Part shown: piece after piece, positions 54,397 through 63,763 of the stretch
Position numbering within the stretch: the stretch's first letter is position 1
Layout of the letters: the number at the start of each line of letters is the position of its first letter
From: Streptomyces sp. L2
Lineage (GTDB): Bacteria; Actinomycetota; Actinomycetes; Streptomycetales; Streptomycetaceae
Assembly (NCBI RefSeq): GCF_004124325.1
Contig: NZ_QBDT01000001.1
Location: 5,146,001-5,210,000, forward strand
Length of the DNA stretch: 64,000 nt
Reading direction: 5' to 3'
The notes under the pieces: generated by a model
The model's input: only the letters and a program-made list of their open reading frames with translations
What the model was told of the DNA's origin: nothing
The model's database searches: none
Made by a program: the position numbers and the translations under genes

Positions 54397-56661
54397 TCAG
54401 CGGAACGTGCGCAGCCGCAGGCTGTTCGACACCACGAACACCGAGGAGAAGGCCATCGCCGCCCCCGCGATCATCGGGTTCAGCAGTCCCGCGGCGGCCA
54501 GCGGCAGCGCGGCCACGTTGTAGCCGAACGCCCAGACCAGGTTCCCCTTGATGGTGCCGAGCGTGCGCCGGGAGAGCCGGATGGCGTCCGCCGCCACCCG
54601 CAGGTCCCCGCGCACCAGGGTCAGGTCGCCGGCCTCGATCGCCGCGTCCGTGCCGGTCCCCATGGCCAGCCCCAGATCGGCGGTGGCGAGCGCCGCGGCG
54701 TCGTTCACGCCGTCGCCGACCATGGCCACGGTCCGCCCCTCGTCCCGCAGCCGCCGTACGACGTCCACCTTCTCCTCGGGGAGGACCTCGGCGATCACCT
54801 CGTCGATGCCGACGGCCCGGGCGACCGACTCGGCGACCGTCTGGTTGTCCCCGGTCAGCAGCACCGGCGTGAGCCCCAGGGCGCGCAGCTCGCGCACCGC
54901 CTCGGCGCTGGTCTCCTTGACCGCGTCGGCGACGGCGAGCACCCCGCGCGCCCGCCCGTCCCAGCCGGCGACGACAGCCGTACGGCCGTTCCGCTCGGCC
55001 TCCTCGGCGGCGCGGGCCAGCTCCGGCGGCAGCTCGTCGTACAGACCGCGCCCCACGGCCACCTCGCGGCCGCCCACGCGCCCGCGTACGCCCCGCCCGG
55101 GGACGTTCTCGAAGAGCTCGACCGGGGCGAGGGCCCCGGTGCGCTCCTCGGCGCCGGCCGCGACCGCGCGGGCCACCGGGTGCTCGGAGGCGTGCTCCAG
55201 GGCGCCCGCGAGCCGCAGCACCTCCGTCTCGTCGGTGCCGTCGGCGGCGTACACCTCCTGGAGGGTCATGCGGCCGGTGGTGACGGTGCCGGTCTTGTCC
55301 AGGACGACCGTGTCGACGCGGCGCGTGGACTCCAGCACCTCCGGGCCCTTGATGAGGATGCCGAGCTGGGCGCCCCGCCCGGTGCCGACCATGAGCGCGG
55401 TCGGCGTGGCCAGGCCCAGCGCGCAGGGGCAGGCGATGATCAGTACGGCGACGGCGGCGGTGAACGCGGCGACGGTGTCCCCGGTGACGCCGAGCCACAC
55501 CCCGAACGTGCCGAGCGCGATCAGGATGACCACGGGCACGAACACGGCGGAGATCCGGTCGGCGAGCCGCTGCACCTCGGCCTTGCCGTTCTGCGCGTCC
55601 TCCACCAGCCGGGCCATCCGGGCCAGCTGGGTGTCGGCGCCGACCCGGGTCGCCTCGACGACGAGCCGGCCGCCGGCGTTGACCGTGGCGCCGGTGACCT
55701 TCGCGCCGGGGCCGACGTCCACGGGGACGGACTCACCGGTCAGCATGGAGGCGTCCACGGCGGAGACGCCCTCGACGACGGTGCCGTCGGTGGCGACTTT
55801 CTCGCCGGGCCGTACGACGAACCGGTCGCCCACGGCCAGCGCGGACACCGGTACCCGCACCTCGCGCCCCTCGCGCAGGACGGCGACGTCCTTGGCGCCC
55901 AGTTCCATCAGGGCCCTGAGCGCGGCGCCCGCGCGGCGCTTGGAGCGGGCCTCCAGGAAGCGGCCGAGCAGGATCAGCGCGACGACTCCGGCGGCGACCT
56001 CCAGGTAGACGGTGGACGAGCCGTCCATCCGCGAGACAGTGAAGCGGAACTCGTCGTGCAGGCCGGGCCGGCCCGCGTCACCGAAGAACAGCGCCCACAG
56101 CGACCAGCCGAACGCGGCCAGCGTGCCCACGGAGACCAGGGTGTCCATGGTCGCGGCGCCGTGCCGGGCGTTGGTCCAGGCGGCCCGGTGGAACGGCGCC
56201 CCGCCCCAGACCACGGCCGGCGCGGCCAAGGTCAGCGACAGCCACTGCCAGTTGTCGAACTGCAGCGCGGGCACCATGGCGAGCAGCACCACGGGGACGG
56301 CGAGCAGGGCGGAGACGAGCAGCCGGTGCCGCAGGGCGCCCAGCTCGCGGTCCTCGGCTGGTGTTCCGTCGCCCGGGGCCTCCGGTTCGGGTTCGGGCTG
56401 CGGCGGCGGGGGTTCCTCGGCCGTGTAGCCGGTCTTCACCACGGTGGCGATCAGGTCGGCGACCTGGACGCCGTCGCCGTAGCTGACCTTCGCCTTCTCC
56501 GTCGCGTAGTTCACGGTGGCGCTCACGCCGTCCATGCGGTTGAGCTTCTTCTCCACGCGCGCGGCACAGGAGGCGCAGGTCATCCCGCCGATGAGCAGTT
56601 CCACCTCGGAGGAGGGGGCTATCGCGCTCTCGGTGGCCGGCTGGGTGGTGGTGCTGGACAT
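54397..56661 (-). CDS. copA: Copper-exporting P1B-type ATPase
   Basis: A 754-residue membrane ATPase that exports Cu(I). The N-terminal metal-binding domain has GMTCASC (C29, C32). It has the transmembrane CPC motif (ACPCALGLATPTALMVGTG), the phosphorylation motif DKTGT, the SEHP nucleotide-domain motif and GDGVND. A Pro/Glu linker (PPPPQPEPEPEA) joins the metal domain to the membrane part. It follows copZ by 128 bases on the same strand; a CsoR-type box upstream of copZ implies copper induction. Start at 56661 gives MSSTTTQ. Confidence 0.96.
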   Translation of the reverse strand: MSSTTTQPATESAIAPSSEVELLIGGMTCASCAARVEKKLNRMDGVSATVNYATEKAKVSYGDGVQVADLIATVVKTGYTAEEPPPPQPEPEPEAPGDGTPAEDRELGALRHRLLVSALLAVPVVLLAMVPALQFDNWQWLSLTLAAPAVVWGGAPFHRAAWTNARHGAATMDTLVSVGTLAAFGWSLWALFFGDAGRPGLHDEFRFTVSRMDGSSTVYLEVAAGVVALILLGRFLEARSKRRAGAALRALMELGAKDVAVLREGREVRVPVSALAVGDRFVVRPGEKVATDGTVVEGVSAVDASMLTGESVPVDVGPGAKVTGATVNAGGRLVVEATRVGADTQLARMARLVEDAQNGKAEVQRLADRISAVFVPVVILIALGTFGVWLGVTGDTVAAFTAAVAVLIIACPCALGLATPTALMVGTGRGAQLGILIKGPEVLESTRRVDTVVLDKTGTVTTGRMTLQEVYAADGTDETEVLRLAGALEHASEHPVARAVAAGAEERTGALAPVELFENVPGRGVRGRVGGREVAVGRGLYDELPPELARAAEEAERNGRTAVVAGWDGRARGVLAVADAVKETSAEAVRELRALGLTPVLLTGDNQTVAESVARAVGIDEVIAEVLPEEKVDVVRRLRDEGRTVAMVGDGVNDAAALATADLGLAMGTGTDAAIEAGDLTLVRGDLRVAADAIRLSRRTLGTIKGNLVWAFGYNVAALPLAAAGLLNPMIAGAAMAFSSVFVVSNSLRLRTFR

Positions 56662-56789
56662 GTCCGGACTCCAGACATCGGACCGGGGCGTACGGAATCC
56701 AGTATGAGCTGGTCGGTACGGCCCGGTCGGGGAAAGGTTTCCGTCCGGGACCGGTCGCGGGCCGGACCCGGGAAGTGCGGGGCCTGCTC

Positions 56790-57029
56790 TCAGACCGTGC
56801 CGACGAGCTCGAAGCCGGCCTCGTCGACGGCGGCGCGGACGGCCTCCTCGTCGAGCGGGGCCTGGGACACGACGGTGACCTCGCCGCTCGCGGCCACGGC
56901 CTGGACGGAGGTGACACCGGGCAGCTGGGAGATCTCGCCGGACACGGAGCCCTCGCAGTGGCCGCAGCTCATGCCGCTCACTTTGTAGACGGCGGTGACG
57001 GAGCCGGGGGTGTCGGTCTGGGCGCTCAT
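56790..57029 (-). CDS. copZ: Copper chaperone, HMA domain
   Basis: A 79-residue heavy-metal-associated protein with the binding motif GMSCGHC (C22, C25), which carries Cu(I) to CopA. The ATG has GAGGAG upstream and lies about 80 bases after a CsoR-type palindrome. Confidence 0.95.
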   Translation of the reverse strand: MSAQTDTPGSVTAVYKVSGMSCGHCEGSVSGEISQLPGVTSVQAVAASGEVTVVSQAPLDEEAVRAAVDEAGFELVGTV

Positions 57030-57105
57030 GTCGTTCTCCTCGTCGAGGCAGGTGGAGCTGATGGGGCTGCCGGGGTCCGCGAGGGAACCCCACGCTCCTC
57101 AGGTT

Positions 57106-57122
57106 ATACCCCTAGGGGGTAT
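57106..57122. promoter_or_regulatory. CsoR-type copper operator
   Basis: ATACCCCTAGGGGGTAT, a 17-base palindrome with 7-base arms, the form typical of CsoR operators before copZ-copA in Streptomyces. It lies 77 bases upstream of the copZ start. Confidence 0.88.
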
Positions 57123-57181
57123 TTCTCAAAGAGCGGTCCCCGGCGCTCGGCGAGCCGTACCGGGGCGGGGCGGACCCGCCC

Positions 57182-57200
57182 GCCAGGGCTCAGCCCTGGC
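57182..57200. terminator. Hairpin over the tetR stop codon
   Basis: gccagggct/agccctggc, 9-base arms around one base, containing the stop of the TetR gene. As RNA it would form a 7-bp stem with a five-base loop; terminator-like. Confidence 0.5.
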
Positions 57201-57828
57201 TGAGGCGGTCGCCGACGAGGGGGTCGAGGTAGCGGACCAAAACGTCCTTGATCTCCTGGACGTACGCCTCGCGCTCGGCTCCCTCGTGGCGGACGACCAA
57301 CTCCAGGCCGGCCTTGTAGATGCCCAGACAGACGTGGGCCGTACGGGTGATGTCGGCCGGGGGCGCGTCGGGCAGGAGCGAGGTGAGCAGGGCCTCGACG
57401 CGGCCGACCAGCGTCGCGTGCAGCTGGTCGTGGGCCTCGGCGATCCGGCCCGGGATGTCGGGGCCGTGCATCAGTGCGAAGAACACCGGGTGCTCGGTGT
57501 TGAAGGCCATGAACCGGTCGACGGCCGCGCCGACGGCCTCCTCCAGCGGGGTGACGGGGTCGACCGGCGCGAGCGCCTCGCCGTAGGCGTCCCGCATCTC
57601 GTGCATGAGCCGGTCACCCAGCTCGACCGCGATCGCCTCCTTGTTCGGGAAGAACTGGTAGAGCGTGCCCGGCGAGACCCCCGCCTCGCGGGCGATCGCG
57701 TTGGTGCTGGCGGCCGTGTAACCGGTCGTGCAGAAGACGGACGCGGCGGCCTCCAGCAACTGGGCGATGCGCCGCTCGCCGCGGGCCTGGCGGCGGCGCG
57801 GCTGCTCCTTCTCCGAGGTGTCGGACAC
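57190..57828 (-). CDS. TetR-family regulator of the MMPL transporter
   Basis: A 212-residue TetR protein. The HTH spans about 18-65 (RIAQLLEAAASVFCTTGYTAASTNAIAREAG, LYQFFPNKEAI). Divergent from the MMPL gene with two CGAGTG-N2-CACTCG operators between them. It probably represses both. The GTG at 57828 is preceded by GGGGACA; a TTG at 57861 would add 11 residues and place the operator right at the start codon. Confidence 0.9.
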   Translation of the reverse strand: MSDTSEKEQPRRRQARGERRIAQLLEAAASVFCTTGYTAASTNAIAREAGVSPGTLYQFFPNKEAIAVELGDRLMHEMRDAYGEALAPVDPVTPLEEAVGAAVDRFMAFNTEHPVFFALMHGPDIPGRIAEAHDQLHATLVGRVEALLTSLLPDAPPADITRTAHVCLGIYKAGLELVVRHEGAEREAYVQEIKDVLVRYLDPLVGDRLSQG

Positions 57829-57864
57829 GTTTGTCCCCAGCTCTCCGAACGCGATTGACAAATA

Positions 57865-57878
57865 CGAGTGCCCACTCG
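57865..57878. promoter_or_regulatory. TetR operator 1
   Basis: Perfect palindrome CGAGTGCCCACTCG in the spacer between the tetR and MMPL genes. Confidence 0.7.
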
Positions 57879-57893
57879 CATTCTTGAGAAACG

Positions 57894-57907
57894 CGAGCGA
57901 TCACTCG
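57894..57907. promoter_or_regulatory. TetR operator 2
   Basis: CGAGCGATCACTCG, one mismatch from a perfect copy of operator 1, starting 29 bases after it. Two equally built sites fit two TetR dimers on the divergent promoter. Confidence 0.65.
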
Positions 57908-58007
57908 TGTTTGCCAGTCTATGTGGCAATGGACGACCCATGCTGCCCTGCGCCGCCGTGCGCGCGTACGGCGATCGCACTGGTCACGGTGAAGGGGACA
58001 CCGCACG

Positions 58008-60227
58008 ATGACCGAAGTCAACGAGGCACAGCCCGCCGGGCAGAGCCCCGCGCCGCCCCGTGGCTGGACCCGGTTCGTGACCGCCCGGCCCCGGCTGTCA
58101 CTGCTCGTCGCCCTGGTGCTCACCGCTCTCGCGGTGCTGGCCGGCAGCGGCGTCGCCGACCATCTGGGCAGCGGCGGCTGGGAGGACCCGGCCGCCGAGT
58201 CGACCTACGCGACCAAGGCGCTGGAGCGCCAGTTCCCCGCCTCCCAGCCCAACCTCGTCCTCCTCGTCGACTCCGGTGGGGCCTCGGTCGACGACCCGGC
58301 GGTGGCCGCCGAGGGCCGCGCTCTCGCCGGGCGGCTGGCCAAGGAGAAGGGCGTGACCGGCGTCGGCTCCTACTGGCAGACCCATTCGCCCGCCCTGCGG
58401 GCCGAGGACGGCCACGAGGCGCTGATCGCCGCCCGCATCACCGGCGACGACAACGCGACCGGCAGGACCCTGGACCGCATCGCCCCTCGGCTCCGGGGTG
58501 TCCACGGGCCGGTGCGGGTGAAGGTCGGCGGCATCGTCGCGGTACGGCACGAGATGCAGACGACCATCAAAGAGGACCTGACCCGCGCCGAGATGATCGC
58601 CCTGCCGATCACCCTGGTCCTGCTGGTGATGGTCTTCGGCAGCGCCGTCGCGGCACTGCTGCCCCTGGGCATCGGCATCGTCGCGATCCTCGGCACCAAC
58701 GCGGTGCTGCGCGGCCTGACGGCGTTCACCGACGTCTCCGTCTTCGCCCTCAACCTCACCACGGCCCTGGGCCTCGGCCTCGCCATCGACTACGCCCTGT
58801 TCATCGTCCGCCGCTACCGCGAGGAACTGGCCACCGGCGCCGACCCGCTGACCGCCGTCGGCACGACCCTGCGCACGGCCGGGCGCACCGTGCTGTTCTC
58901 CGCCCTCACCGTCGCCGTGTCCCTGGCCGCGATGATGGTCTTCCCGCAGTACTTCCTGCGCTCCTTCGCCTACGCGGGCATCGCGGTGGTGCTGCTCGCC
59001 GCCGCGGCCGCCCTCATCCTCCTGCCGGCCGCCCTGATCCTGCTCGGCCACCGGGTCAACTCCCTCGACCTGCGGCGCCTGTTCCGTCGCGGTCGCGCGC
59101 CGAAGCCTTCCGGCGCCGAGGGCACGGCCTGGGCGGGGGCCGCCTCCCTGGTGATGCGTCGCGCCCCGCTCTTCGCCCTCGGCACCACCGCCCTGCTGGT
59201 CCTCCTCGGACTGCCGTTCCTGGGCGTGAAGTTCGGTACCGCCGACGACCGTCAGCTGCCCGCGGGCGCCGAGTCGCACGTGGTGCAGCAGCATCTGCGC
59301 CAGGACTTCCCGGGCAGTCCCGGCGGCGGCCTCGACGTCCTCGCCGAGGGCCGGGCGACGAAGGCGCAGTACGCCGCGTACAAGCAGCGGGTGGCCGCCC
59401 TGCCCGAGGTGGTCCGCGTCGACGGCCCGCTGGTCAGGGGCGACTCCGCCTACTTCACCGTGCAGCCGAGGGGCGAGTCCGTGGACGGCCCCGCGCAGCG
59501 CCTGGTCGGCGACCTGCGCGCGCTGGACGCCCCGTTCGACACGAAGGTGACCGGTACGGCGGCCGTCCTGGTCGACTCCAAGCACGCCATAGCCGAACAC
59601 CTGCCGTGGGCCGGGGCGTTCATCGCCGTCGTCACCCTGCTGCTGGTCTTCCTGCTCACGGGCAGCGTGGTGATACCCCTGCAGGCCGTCGTGCTCAACG
59701 CGCTCAGCCTGACGGCGATGTTCGGCGCGGTGGTCTGGGTCTTCCAGGACGGCCACTTCTCGGGCGCCCTCGGCTTCACCAGCCCCGGCTCCATCGAGAC
59801 CACCCTGCCCGTGCTGATGTTCTGCGTGGCCTTCGGTCTCTCCATGGACTACGGCGTGTTCCTGCTGTCCCGCATCAAGGAGGAGTACGACCGCACGGGC
59901 GACCACAGCGAGGCGGTGCGCCACGGCCTGCAGCGCACGGGAGGGCTGATCACCGCCGCGGCGGTCATCCTCGCGGTGGTGATGGTGGCCATCGGCACCT
60001 CCCGGGTCACCAACACCAAGATGCTCGGACTCGGCATCGCACTCGCGGTGCTGATGGACGCGATGGTCGTACGAAGCCTGCTGGTCCCGGCGATCATGCG
60101 CCTCACCGGCCGCGCCACCTGGTGGGCACCGGCCCCCCTGCGCCGCTTCCACCAGCGCTTCGGCCTCAGCGAGGGCGAGAGGCCGACGGCGGCTCCGGCG
60201 AGGGAACGGGAGACGGCGGGGGTGTGA
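58008..60227 (+). CDS. MMPL/RND-type transporter
   Basis: A 739-residue membrane protein of the MMPL family. Membrane helices are at about 27-48, 200-345 (five to six) and 378-400, with a second cluster at 535-690. A typical segment is ALGLGLAIDYALFIVRRYREE and its second-half counterpart FCVAFGLSMDYGVFLLSRIKEEYDR, both with the charged residues for proton coupling. Large extracellular loops lie at 60-195 and 405-530. Substrate unknown (lipids or drugs). Regulated by the divergent TetR. Confidence 0.93.
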   Translation: MTEVNEAQPAGQSPAPPRGWTRFVTARPRLSLLVALVLTALAVLAGSGVADHLGSGGWEDPAAESTYATKALERQFPASQPNLVLLVDSGGASVDDPAVAAEGRALAGRLAKEKGVTGVGSYWQTHSPALRAEDGHEALIAARITGDDNATGRTLDRIAPRLRGVHGPVRVKVGGIVAVRHEMQTTIKEDLTRAEMIALPITLVLLVMVFGSAVAALLPLGIGIVAILGTNAVLRGLTAFTDVSVFALNLTTALGLGLAIDYALFIVRRYREELATGADPLTAVGTTLRTAGRTVLFSALTVAVSLAAMMVFPQYFLRSFAYAGIAVVLLAAAAALILLPAALILLGHRVNSLDLRRLFRRGRAPKPSGAEGTAWAGAASLVMRRAPLFALGTTALLVLLGLPFLGVKFGTADDRQLPAGAESHVVQQHLRQDFPGSPGGGLDVLAEGRATKAQYAAYKQRVAALPEVVRVDGPLVRGDSAYFTVQPRGESVDGPAQRLVGDLRALDAPFDTKVTGTAAVLVDSKHAIAEHLPWAGAFIAVVTLLLVFLLTGSVVIPLQAVVLNALSLTAMFGAVVWVFQDGHFSGALGFTSPGSIETTLPVLMFCVAFGLSMDYGVFLLSRIKEEYDRTGDHSEAVRHGLQRTGGLITAAAVILAVVMVAIGTSRVTNTKMLGLGIALAVLMDAMVVRSLLVPAIMRLTGRATWWAPAPLRRFHQRFGLSEGERPTAAPARERETAGV

Positions 60228-60422
60228 GGCCGCGGGGCAGCCGTCCGGTGTCGGGCTGTACGCCGGGTACTGGAGGGTGGGGGAGGGGCCATGGAGGAGC
60301 GGCCGCCGGGAAGGCCTCCGGTGTCCCCCTGCTCCACGGTCCCCCTCCCCTCCGATCCGCCGCCCCGGTGCTCGGCCGTGGCGGCGGAAGTCCAAGCGGG
60401 GGTCTGGGCCCCTGTGGGGACA

Positions 60423-60497
60423 GGGGAGAGGTCCCGGAAGGTGCCGGGCCGGTCTCGGACCTCCCCGGCCCGGCCCGGGCTCCCGGGACCTCTCCCC
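60423..60497. terminator. Large nested hairpin between convergent genes
   Basis: Outer perfect 15-bp stem (60423-60437 with 60483-60497) encloses a 10-bp inner stem (60443-60452 with 60465-60474). It fills part of the 340-base spacer after the MMPL gene and serves as a likely bidirectional terminator; it is longer than usual. The first 195 bases of the spacer show no other feature. Confidence 0.65.
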
Positions 60498-60547
60498 ACT
60501 GGCGTGCGGACGGTGTGTGGGGTCACCGCCGTTCGCACATCCCCCCG

Positions 60548-60581
60548 TCGGATCGCGACCGGTCAGGTCATCGCGATCCGA
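60548..60581. terminator. Hairpin over the stop of the anchored-protein gene
   Basis: Perfect 11-bp inverted repeat (tcggatcgcga/tcgcgatccga) with a 12-base loop that contains the stop codon of the minus-strand gene. The stem thus includes its last codons. Confidence 0.6.
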
Positions 60582-61488
60582 GACCTTGCCGCAGGCGCAG
60601 GCCGAGGCGGCGGCGTCCGGCGAAGCCGAGCGCCAGGGCGAGCGCGGCACCCGCCGCACCCAGGCCCGCCACGGTGCCGGTGTCGGTGCCGCCGGCGGAC
60701 GTGCCCGGCGTGCCCGACGCGACGGTGGACGTCTGCGCGCCGGCCGCCCGTGCGGCGGCCCGGCCGGACGCCTTGCCGAAGCCGCCCGCGTAGCCGTCGC
60801 GGTCGTACGCCGAGCCGGCCAGCCGGGAGCCGTACGCCTTGTGGACGTGGTGCTGGTACGCGGTCACGGAGGTGCCGTGGGCGCCGATCGCGGCCCGCGC
60901 CTCGGTGTTGAGCGGCAGCACCCGGTTGCCGCGCAGCACGTACCAGGCGTTGACCTGCGGCTCGCGGAAGACGGTGCCGTCGCCGTGCGCCTTGGCGGCG
61001 TACGAGGTCTCGTCGGCTCCGCTGGCGATGTTGACGACCTGCCAGCCCTTCGCGGTGGGCACGCTCCACACCGAGGCCCGCTGGCCGGTCGCCGAGACGG
61101 CCTCCGTGGCGACGAACGCCGGCTTGGCGACCGGTGCGTTCGCGCGGCCCGCGACGAAGTCGGCGTTCAGCGTGTACACGGTGGTGCCGGCGCCGGTGAG
61201 CCGCGGCGCGGCGGGCTTGCCGCCGACCAGGTCCGGGGTGGCGGCGTGGCTGCCGTGGTCCGGGTCGTGGGCGAAGAACCGCGTGAGCACGCCGAGCGTG
61301 GTGTCGTCGCCGGCGGCGGCCCGCGCGGAGGCGAGCTGGCCGGCGCTGTAGGCGTGCGGGACGGCCGGAGGCGTGGGGGCGGCGGTGGCCGTGGCCGCGC
61401 CGGTCAGCACGAGCGCGGCGGCGGCCAGCGTCCCGACTGCGGCCGGGCGGATCAGGGTGCGGGTCCGGTTCTGCTGCATGGCGCTCAC
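60568..61488 (-). CDS. Secreted protein with C-terminal membrane anchor
   Basis: A 306-residue exported protein. Signal peptide in the first 35 residues (AAAALVLTGAATATA). The mature domain (about 40-240) has no recognised family. The C-terminus is a Thr/Gly-rich stretch, a hydrophobic segment (AGLGAAGAALALALGFAG) and a basic RRRLGLRLR tail, like a wall-anchor signal but with no LPxTG/LAxTG. It is coupled to the upstream protease gene by a GTGA overlap; an ATG nine bases later (61479) is also possible. Function may be linked to that protease. Confidence 0.78.
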   Translation of the reverse strand: MSAMQQNRTRTLIRPAAVGTLAAAALVLTGAATATAAPTPPAVPHAYSAGQLASARAAAGDDTTLGVLTRFFAHDPDHGSHAATPDLVGGKPAAPRLTGAGTTVYTLNADFVAGRANAPVAKPAFVATEAVSATGQRASVWSVPTAKGWQVVNIASGADETSYAAKAHGDGTVFREPQVNAWYVLRGNRVLPLNTEARAAIGAHGTSVTAYQHHVHKAYGSRLAGSAYDRDGYAGGFGKASGRAAARAAGAQTSTVASGTPGTSAGGTDTGTVAGLGAAGAALALALGFAGRRRLGLRLRQGLGSR

Positions 61489-62123
61489 GCCCCTATTCCG
61501 TAGAGCGTGTGGGTCCAGGAGAAGTCGGAGTTGCCGGCGTAGTAGCTGTACGTCGCCCAGTTGTAGCGGTAGTCGTCGGGCCACGGGTCGCCCCAGTACA
61601 CCCAGCTCTTGGAGGTGTCGTAGCCGTACAGCACCTCCATGTGGCCGCCGCCGGAGCTCCACTGGATGCGGGTCTGCACCGGGCGGCCGGCGTTGATCTC
61701 GTTCTGCAGGCCGCTGTAGCTGATCCGGCCCTGGATGTAGCGGCCGGGGTTCAGGCCCATCCAGTCGTACGCCGTCTGGTCGTCGCCGAGGGTGGCCTGG
61801 TTGTTGGGGCAGTTCACACCCTGGCTGTAGCCGAACGCCGCGTCGCAGAAGGAGTTCTGGCTGTAGTCGTAGCCGAACCACGAGGCGATGGTGGCGCCGC
61901 TGGCCGCCCAGCACCAGTTGGTCTTCTGCTGCGACTGCATGCTGATGTCGAGCTGCTGGGCACCGCCGGTGGCGTACGCGGCGGTGGTGCCGGCGGGCTG
62001 GGCGGGGGCGGCGGAAGCCGTGCTCCCCGTGGCGAGCGACAGGGCGGTGGCCAGCAGACAGCCGGCCAGGGCGAGCCCGCGTCTGCGGCCGCGGCGCGGC
62101 GGGTGTGGGGTGGTGGAAGACAT
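61485..62123 (-). CDS. Secreted papain-like cysteine protease (C70/C39-like)
   Basis: A 212-residue exported protein. After an arginine-rich signal region, the mature domain has a catalytic Cys in NWCWAAS (C71), a His in GGGHMEVLYGY (H161) and an Asp in WGDPWP (D179). This matches the papain-like AvrRpt2 (C70) type. GGGAGGACC precedes the ATG. Target unknown; the coupled downstream protein may be its substrate, inhibitor or tether. Confidence 0.85.
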   Translation of the reverse strand: MSSTTPHPPRRGRRRGLALAGCLLATALSLATGSTASAAPAQPAGTTAAYATGGAQQLDISMQSQQKTNWCWAASGATIASWFGYDYSQNSFCDAAFGYSQGVNCPNNQATLGDDQTAYDWMGLNPGRYIQGRISYSGLQNEINAGRPVQTRIQWSSGGGHMEVLYGYDTSKSWVYWGDPWPDDYRYNWATYSYYAGNSDFSWTHTLYGIGA

Positions 62124-62380
62124 GGGGCGGTCCTCCCTGGTGAGGGGTTCGGCGGAAGGAGCGCGTCCGGACGCTTGAGGATGAGCATTCAACCAGTGGC
62201 GGTGTACGGTCAACGTCCGCCGTCCTGGGCTCGGCGCCGGTGTGAACAAGGGGCGTACGGGTGTGAACGGCACAGGTCTTACCGCTGGTAGCGTCGCGCC
62301 GCGGCAGGCCCGGCCGCAGTACCGGAAGTGAACATTCACGTCGCGCCGGAACGCGTGACGCCGCGGAGGGGAGGGCGCGC

Positions 62381-63448
62381 ATGGCGCAGACGCCGAGCGA
62401 CGGACGGGACACCTCCCGCCCCGCCGTCGAACCCGCGCCTGGCGCCGAACCCGCGCCCGCCGTGCCCGCTTCTCGGGCCGTGGCGCCCGCCCCCCGGACC
62501 GGTGCGCACCATCCCGCCCCGGCGGCCGGCTCCCGCGCGGCGGCCGAGGCGCGGCTCGCCGAGGCGCTGCGCACCGGCCCGTTCCCGGAGGCGCTGCGGG
62601 CCGCGCTCGCCGCCCGCGGCCTGGCCCTGCACCGGGTGCGGCACCGGCTGGCCCAGCGCGGCATCCACGTCGGCGTGACCAGCCTCAGTTACTGGCAGCG
62701 CGGTATCCGCCGGCCGGACCGGCCCGAGTCGCTGCGCGCGGTGAGCGCCCTGGAGGAGGTGCTGGAGCTGCCGGAGCACTCCCTGACCCGGCTGCTCGGC
62801 CCGCGCGCCGCCGCCGACCACCCGGTGGGCCGGCCGTTCCGGGTGCTGGTCGGGCCGGGCTCGGCCGTGGAGCGGCTGCTCGCCGAGCTGGAGGCACCCC
62901 GCGACGTCGGGCTGCACACCGTGCTGCAGTACGAGCGGGTGGAGATCGACGCCCGGCGACGGCTCGCCGCGCGGGAGGCGCAGCACGTCGTACGGGCCCA
63001 CCGGGACGGCATCGACCGCTATGTGGCGATCCACTGCGGCGAACCCGGCTCCGACACCGGGGCGGTCCGCGTGCTGGGCCTGGACAGCTGCCGGGTCGGC
63101 CGGGTGCGGCGGGCACCGGACGCCGGGGTGGTCGTGGCGGAGCTGCTGTTCGACGCGCGGCTGGCGGTGGGGGAGACGGCGGTGCTGCGGTACCGGTTCG
63201 AGGACGGCACGGGTGAGCCGAGCAACGAGTACTTCCGCGGGTTCACGTACGCCGGGGGCAGTTACGCGCTGCAGATCGCCTTCGACCGGGCGGCCCTGCC
63301 CGTGCGGTGCCGGCGGTTCGGCCGGCCGTCGGCGCAGGTGCCGCCGGAGTACATCGCCGATCTGACGCTGAACGCGTACGGGACGGTGCACGTGATGGAA
63401 CCCGCGGTTCGGCCCGGGCATGTGGGGGTGGGGTGGGACTGGGAGTAG
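62381..63448 (+). CDS. Putative XRE-type DNA-binding protein with large C-terminal domain
   Basis: A 355-residue protein. After a Pro/Ala-rich disordered start, a helix-turn-helix-like region lies at about 60-130 (LRAALAARGLALHRVRHRLAQ, then SLSYWQRGIRRPDRPESLRAVSALEEVL). The C-terminal 200 residues form an unassigned beta-rich domain (VLGLDSCRVGRVRRAPDAG, NEYFRGFTYAGGSYALQ). Similar proteins occur in Streptomyces as regulators of unknown target. Confidence 0.75.
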   Translation: MAQTPSDGRDTSRPAVEPAPGAEPAPAVPASRAVAPAPRTGAHHPAPAAGSRAAAEARLAEALRTGPFPEALRAALAARGLALHRVRHRLAQRGIHVGVTSLSYWQRGIRRPDRPESLRAVSALEEVLELPEHSLTRLLGPRAAADHPVGRPFRVLVGPGSAVERLLAELEAPRDVGLHTVLQYERVEIDARRRLAAREAQHVVRAHRDGIDRYVAIHCGEPGSDTGAVRVLGLDSCRVGRVRRAPDAGVVVAELLFDARLAVGETAVLRYRFEDGTGEPSNEYFRGFTYAGGSYALQIAFDRAALPVRCRRFGRPSAQVPPEYIADLTLNAYGTVHVMEPAVRPGHVGVGWDWE

Positions 63449-63568
63449 GGGAGGGCGGGCCCGGCGGGAGTGTCGGGTGCGGGCCGGTGGGGGTTCTCGC
63501 GCCCACGCGGCGGAGCCGCACATCAGACACGCCCCGCGCCCCCAGACGGCGCGGAGACTCGGCCGGAG

Positions 63569-63763
63569 TTATCTGCGGCCCCTGTTGCCCGGCCGGGAGG
63601 CCACCCACGCTCGGACTGTGTCGGCGTACCAGTACGGCTTGCCGGATTCGACGTGGTCGGGCGGGGGCAGCAGGCCGTGCTTGCGGTAGGACCGTACGGT
63701 GTCCGGCTGCACCTTGATGTGTGCCGCGATCTCCTTGTACGACCAGAGCCTTCGGTCGGTCAT
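63569..63763 (-). CDS. Small MerR/excisionase-type helix-turn-helix protein
   Basis: A 64-residue DNA-binding protein: WSYKEIAAHIKVQPDTVRSYR, then GLLPPPDHVESGKPYWYADTVRAWV. It is the winged helix alone, with no effector domain, as in AlpA/excisionase or MerR-like chromosomal regulators. The ATG at 63763 has GGGGAGG eight bases upstream. No integrase gene is visible nearby. Confidence 0.85.
   Translation of the reverse strand: MTDRRLWSYKEIAAHIKVQPDTVRSYRKHGLLPPPDHVESGKPYWYADTVRAWVASRPGNRGRR

Noticed and set aside
63569..63763. Excisionase-type gene as evidence of an integrated element
   Set aside because: No integrase, attachment-site repeats or phage genes are visible within the window.
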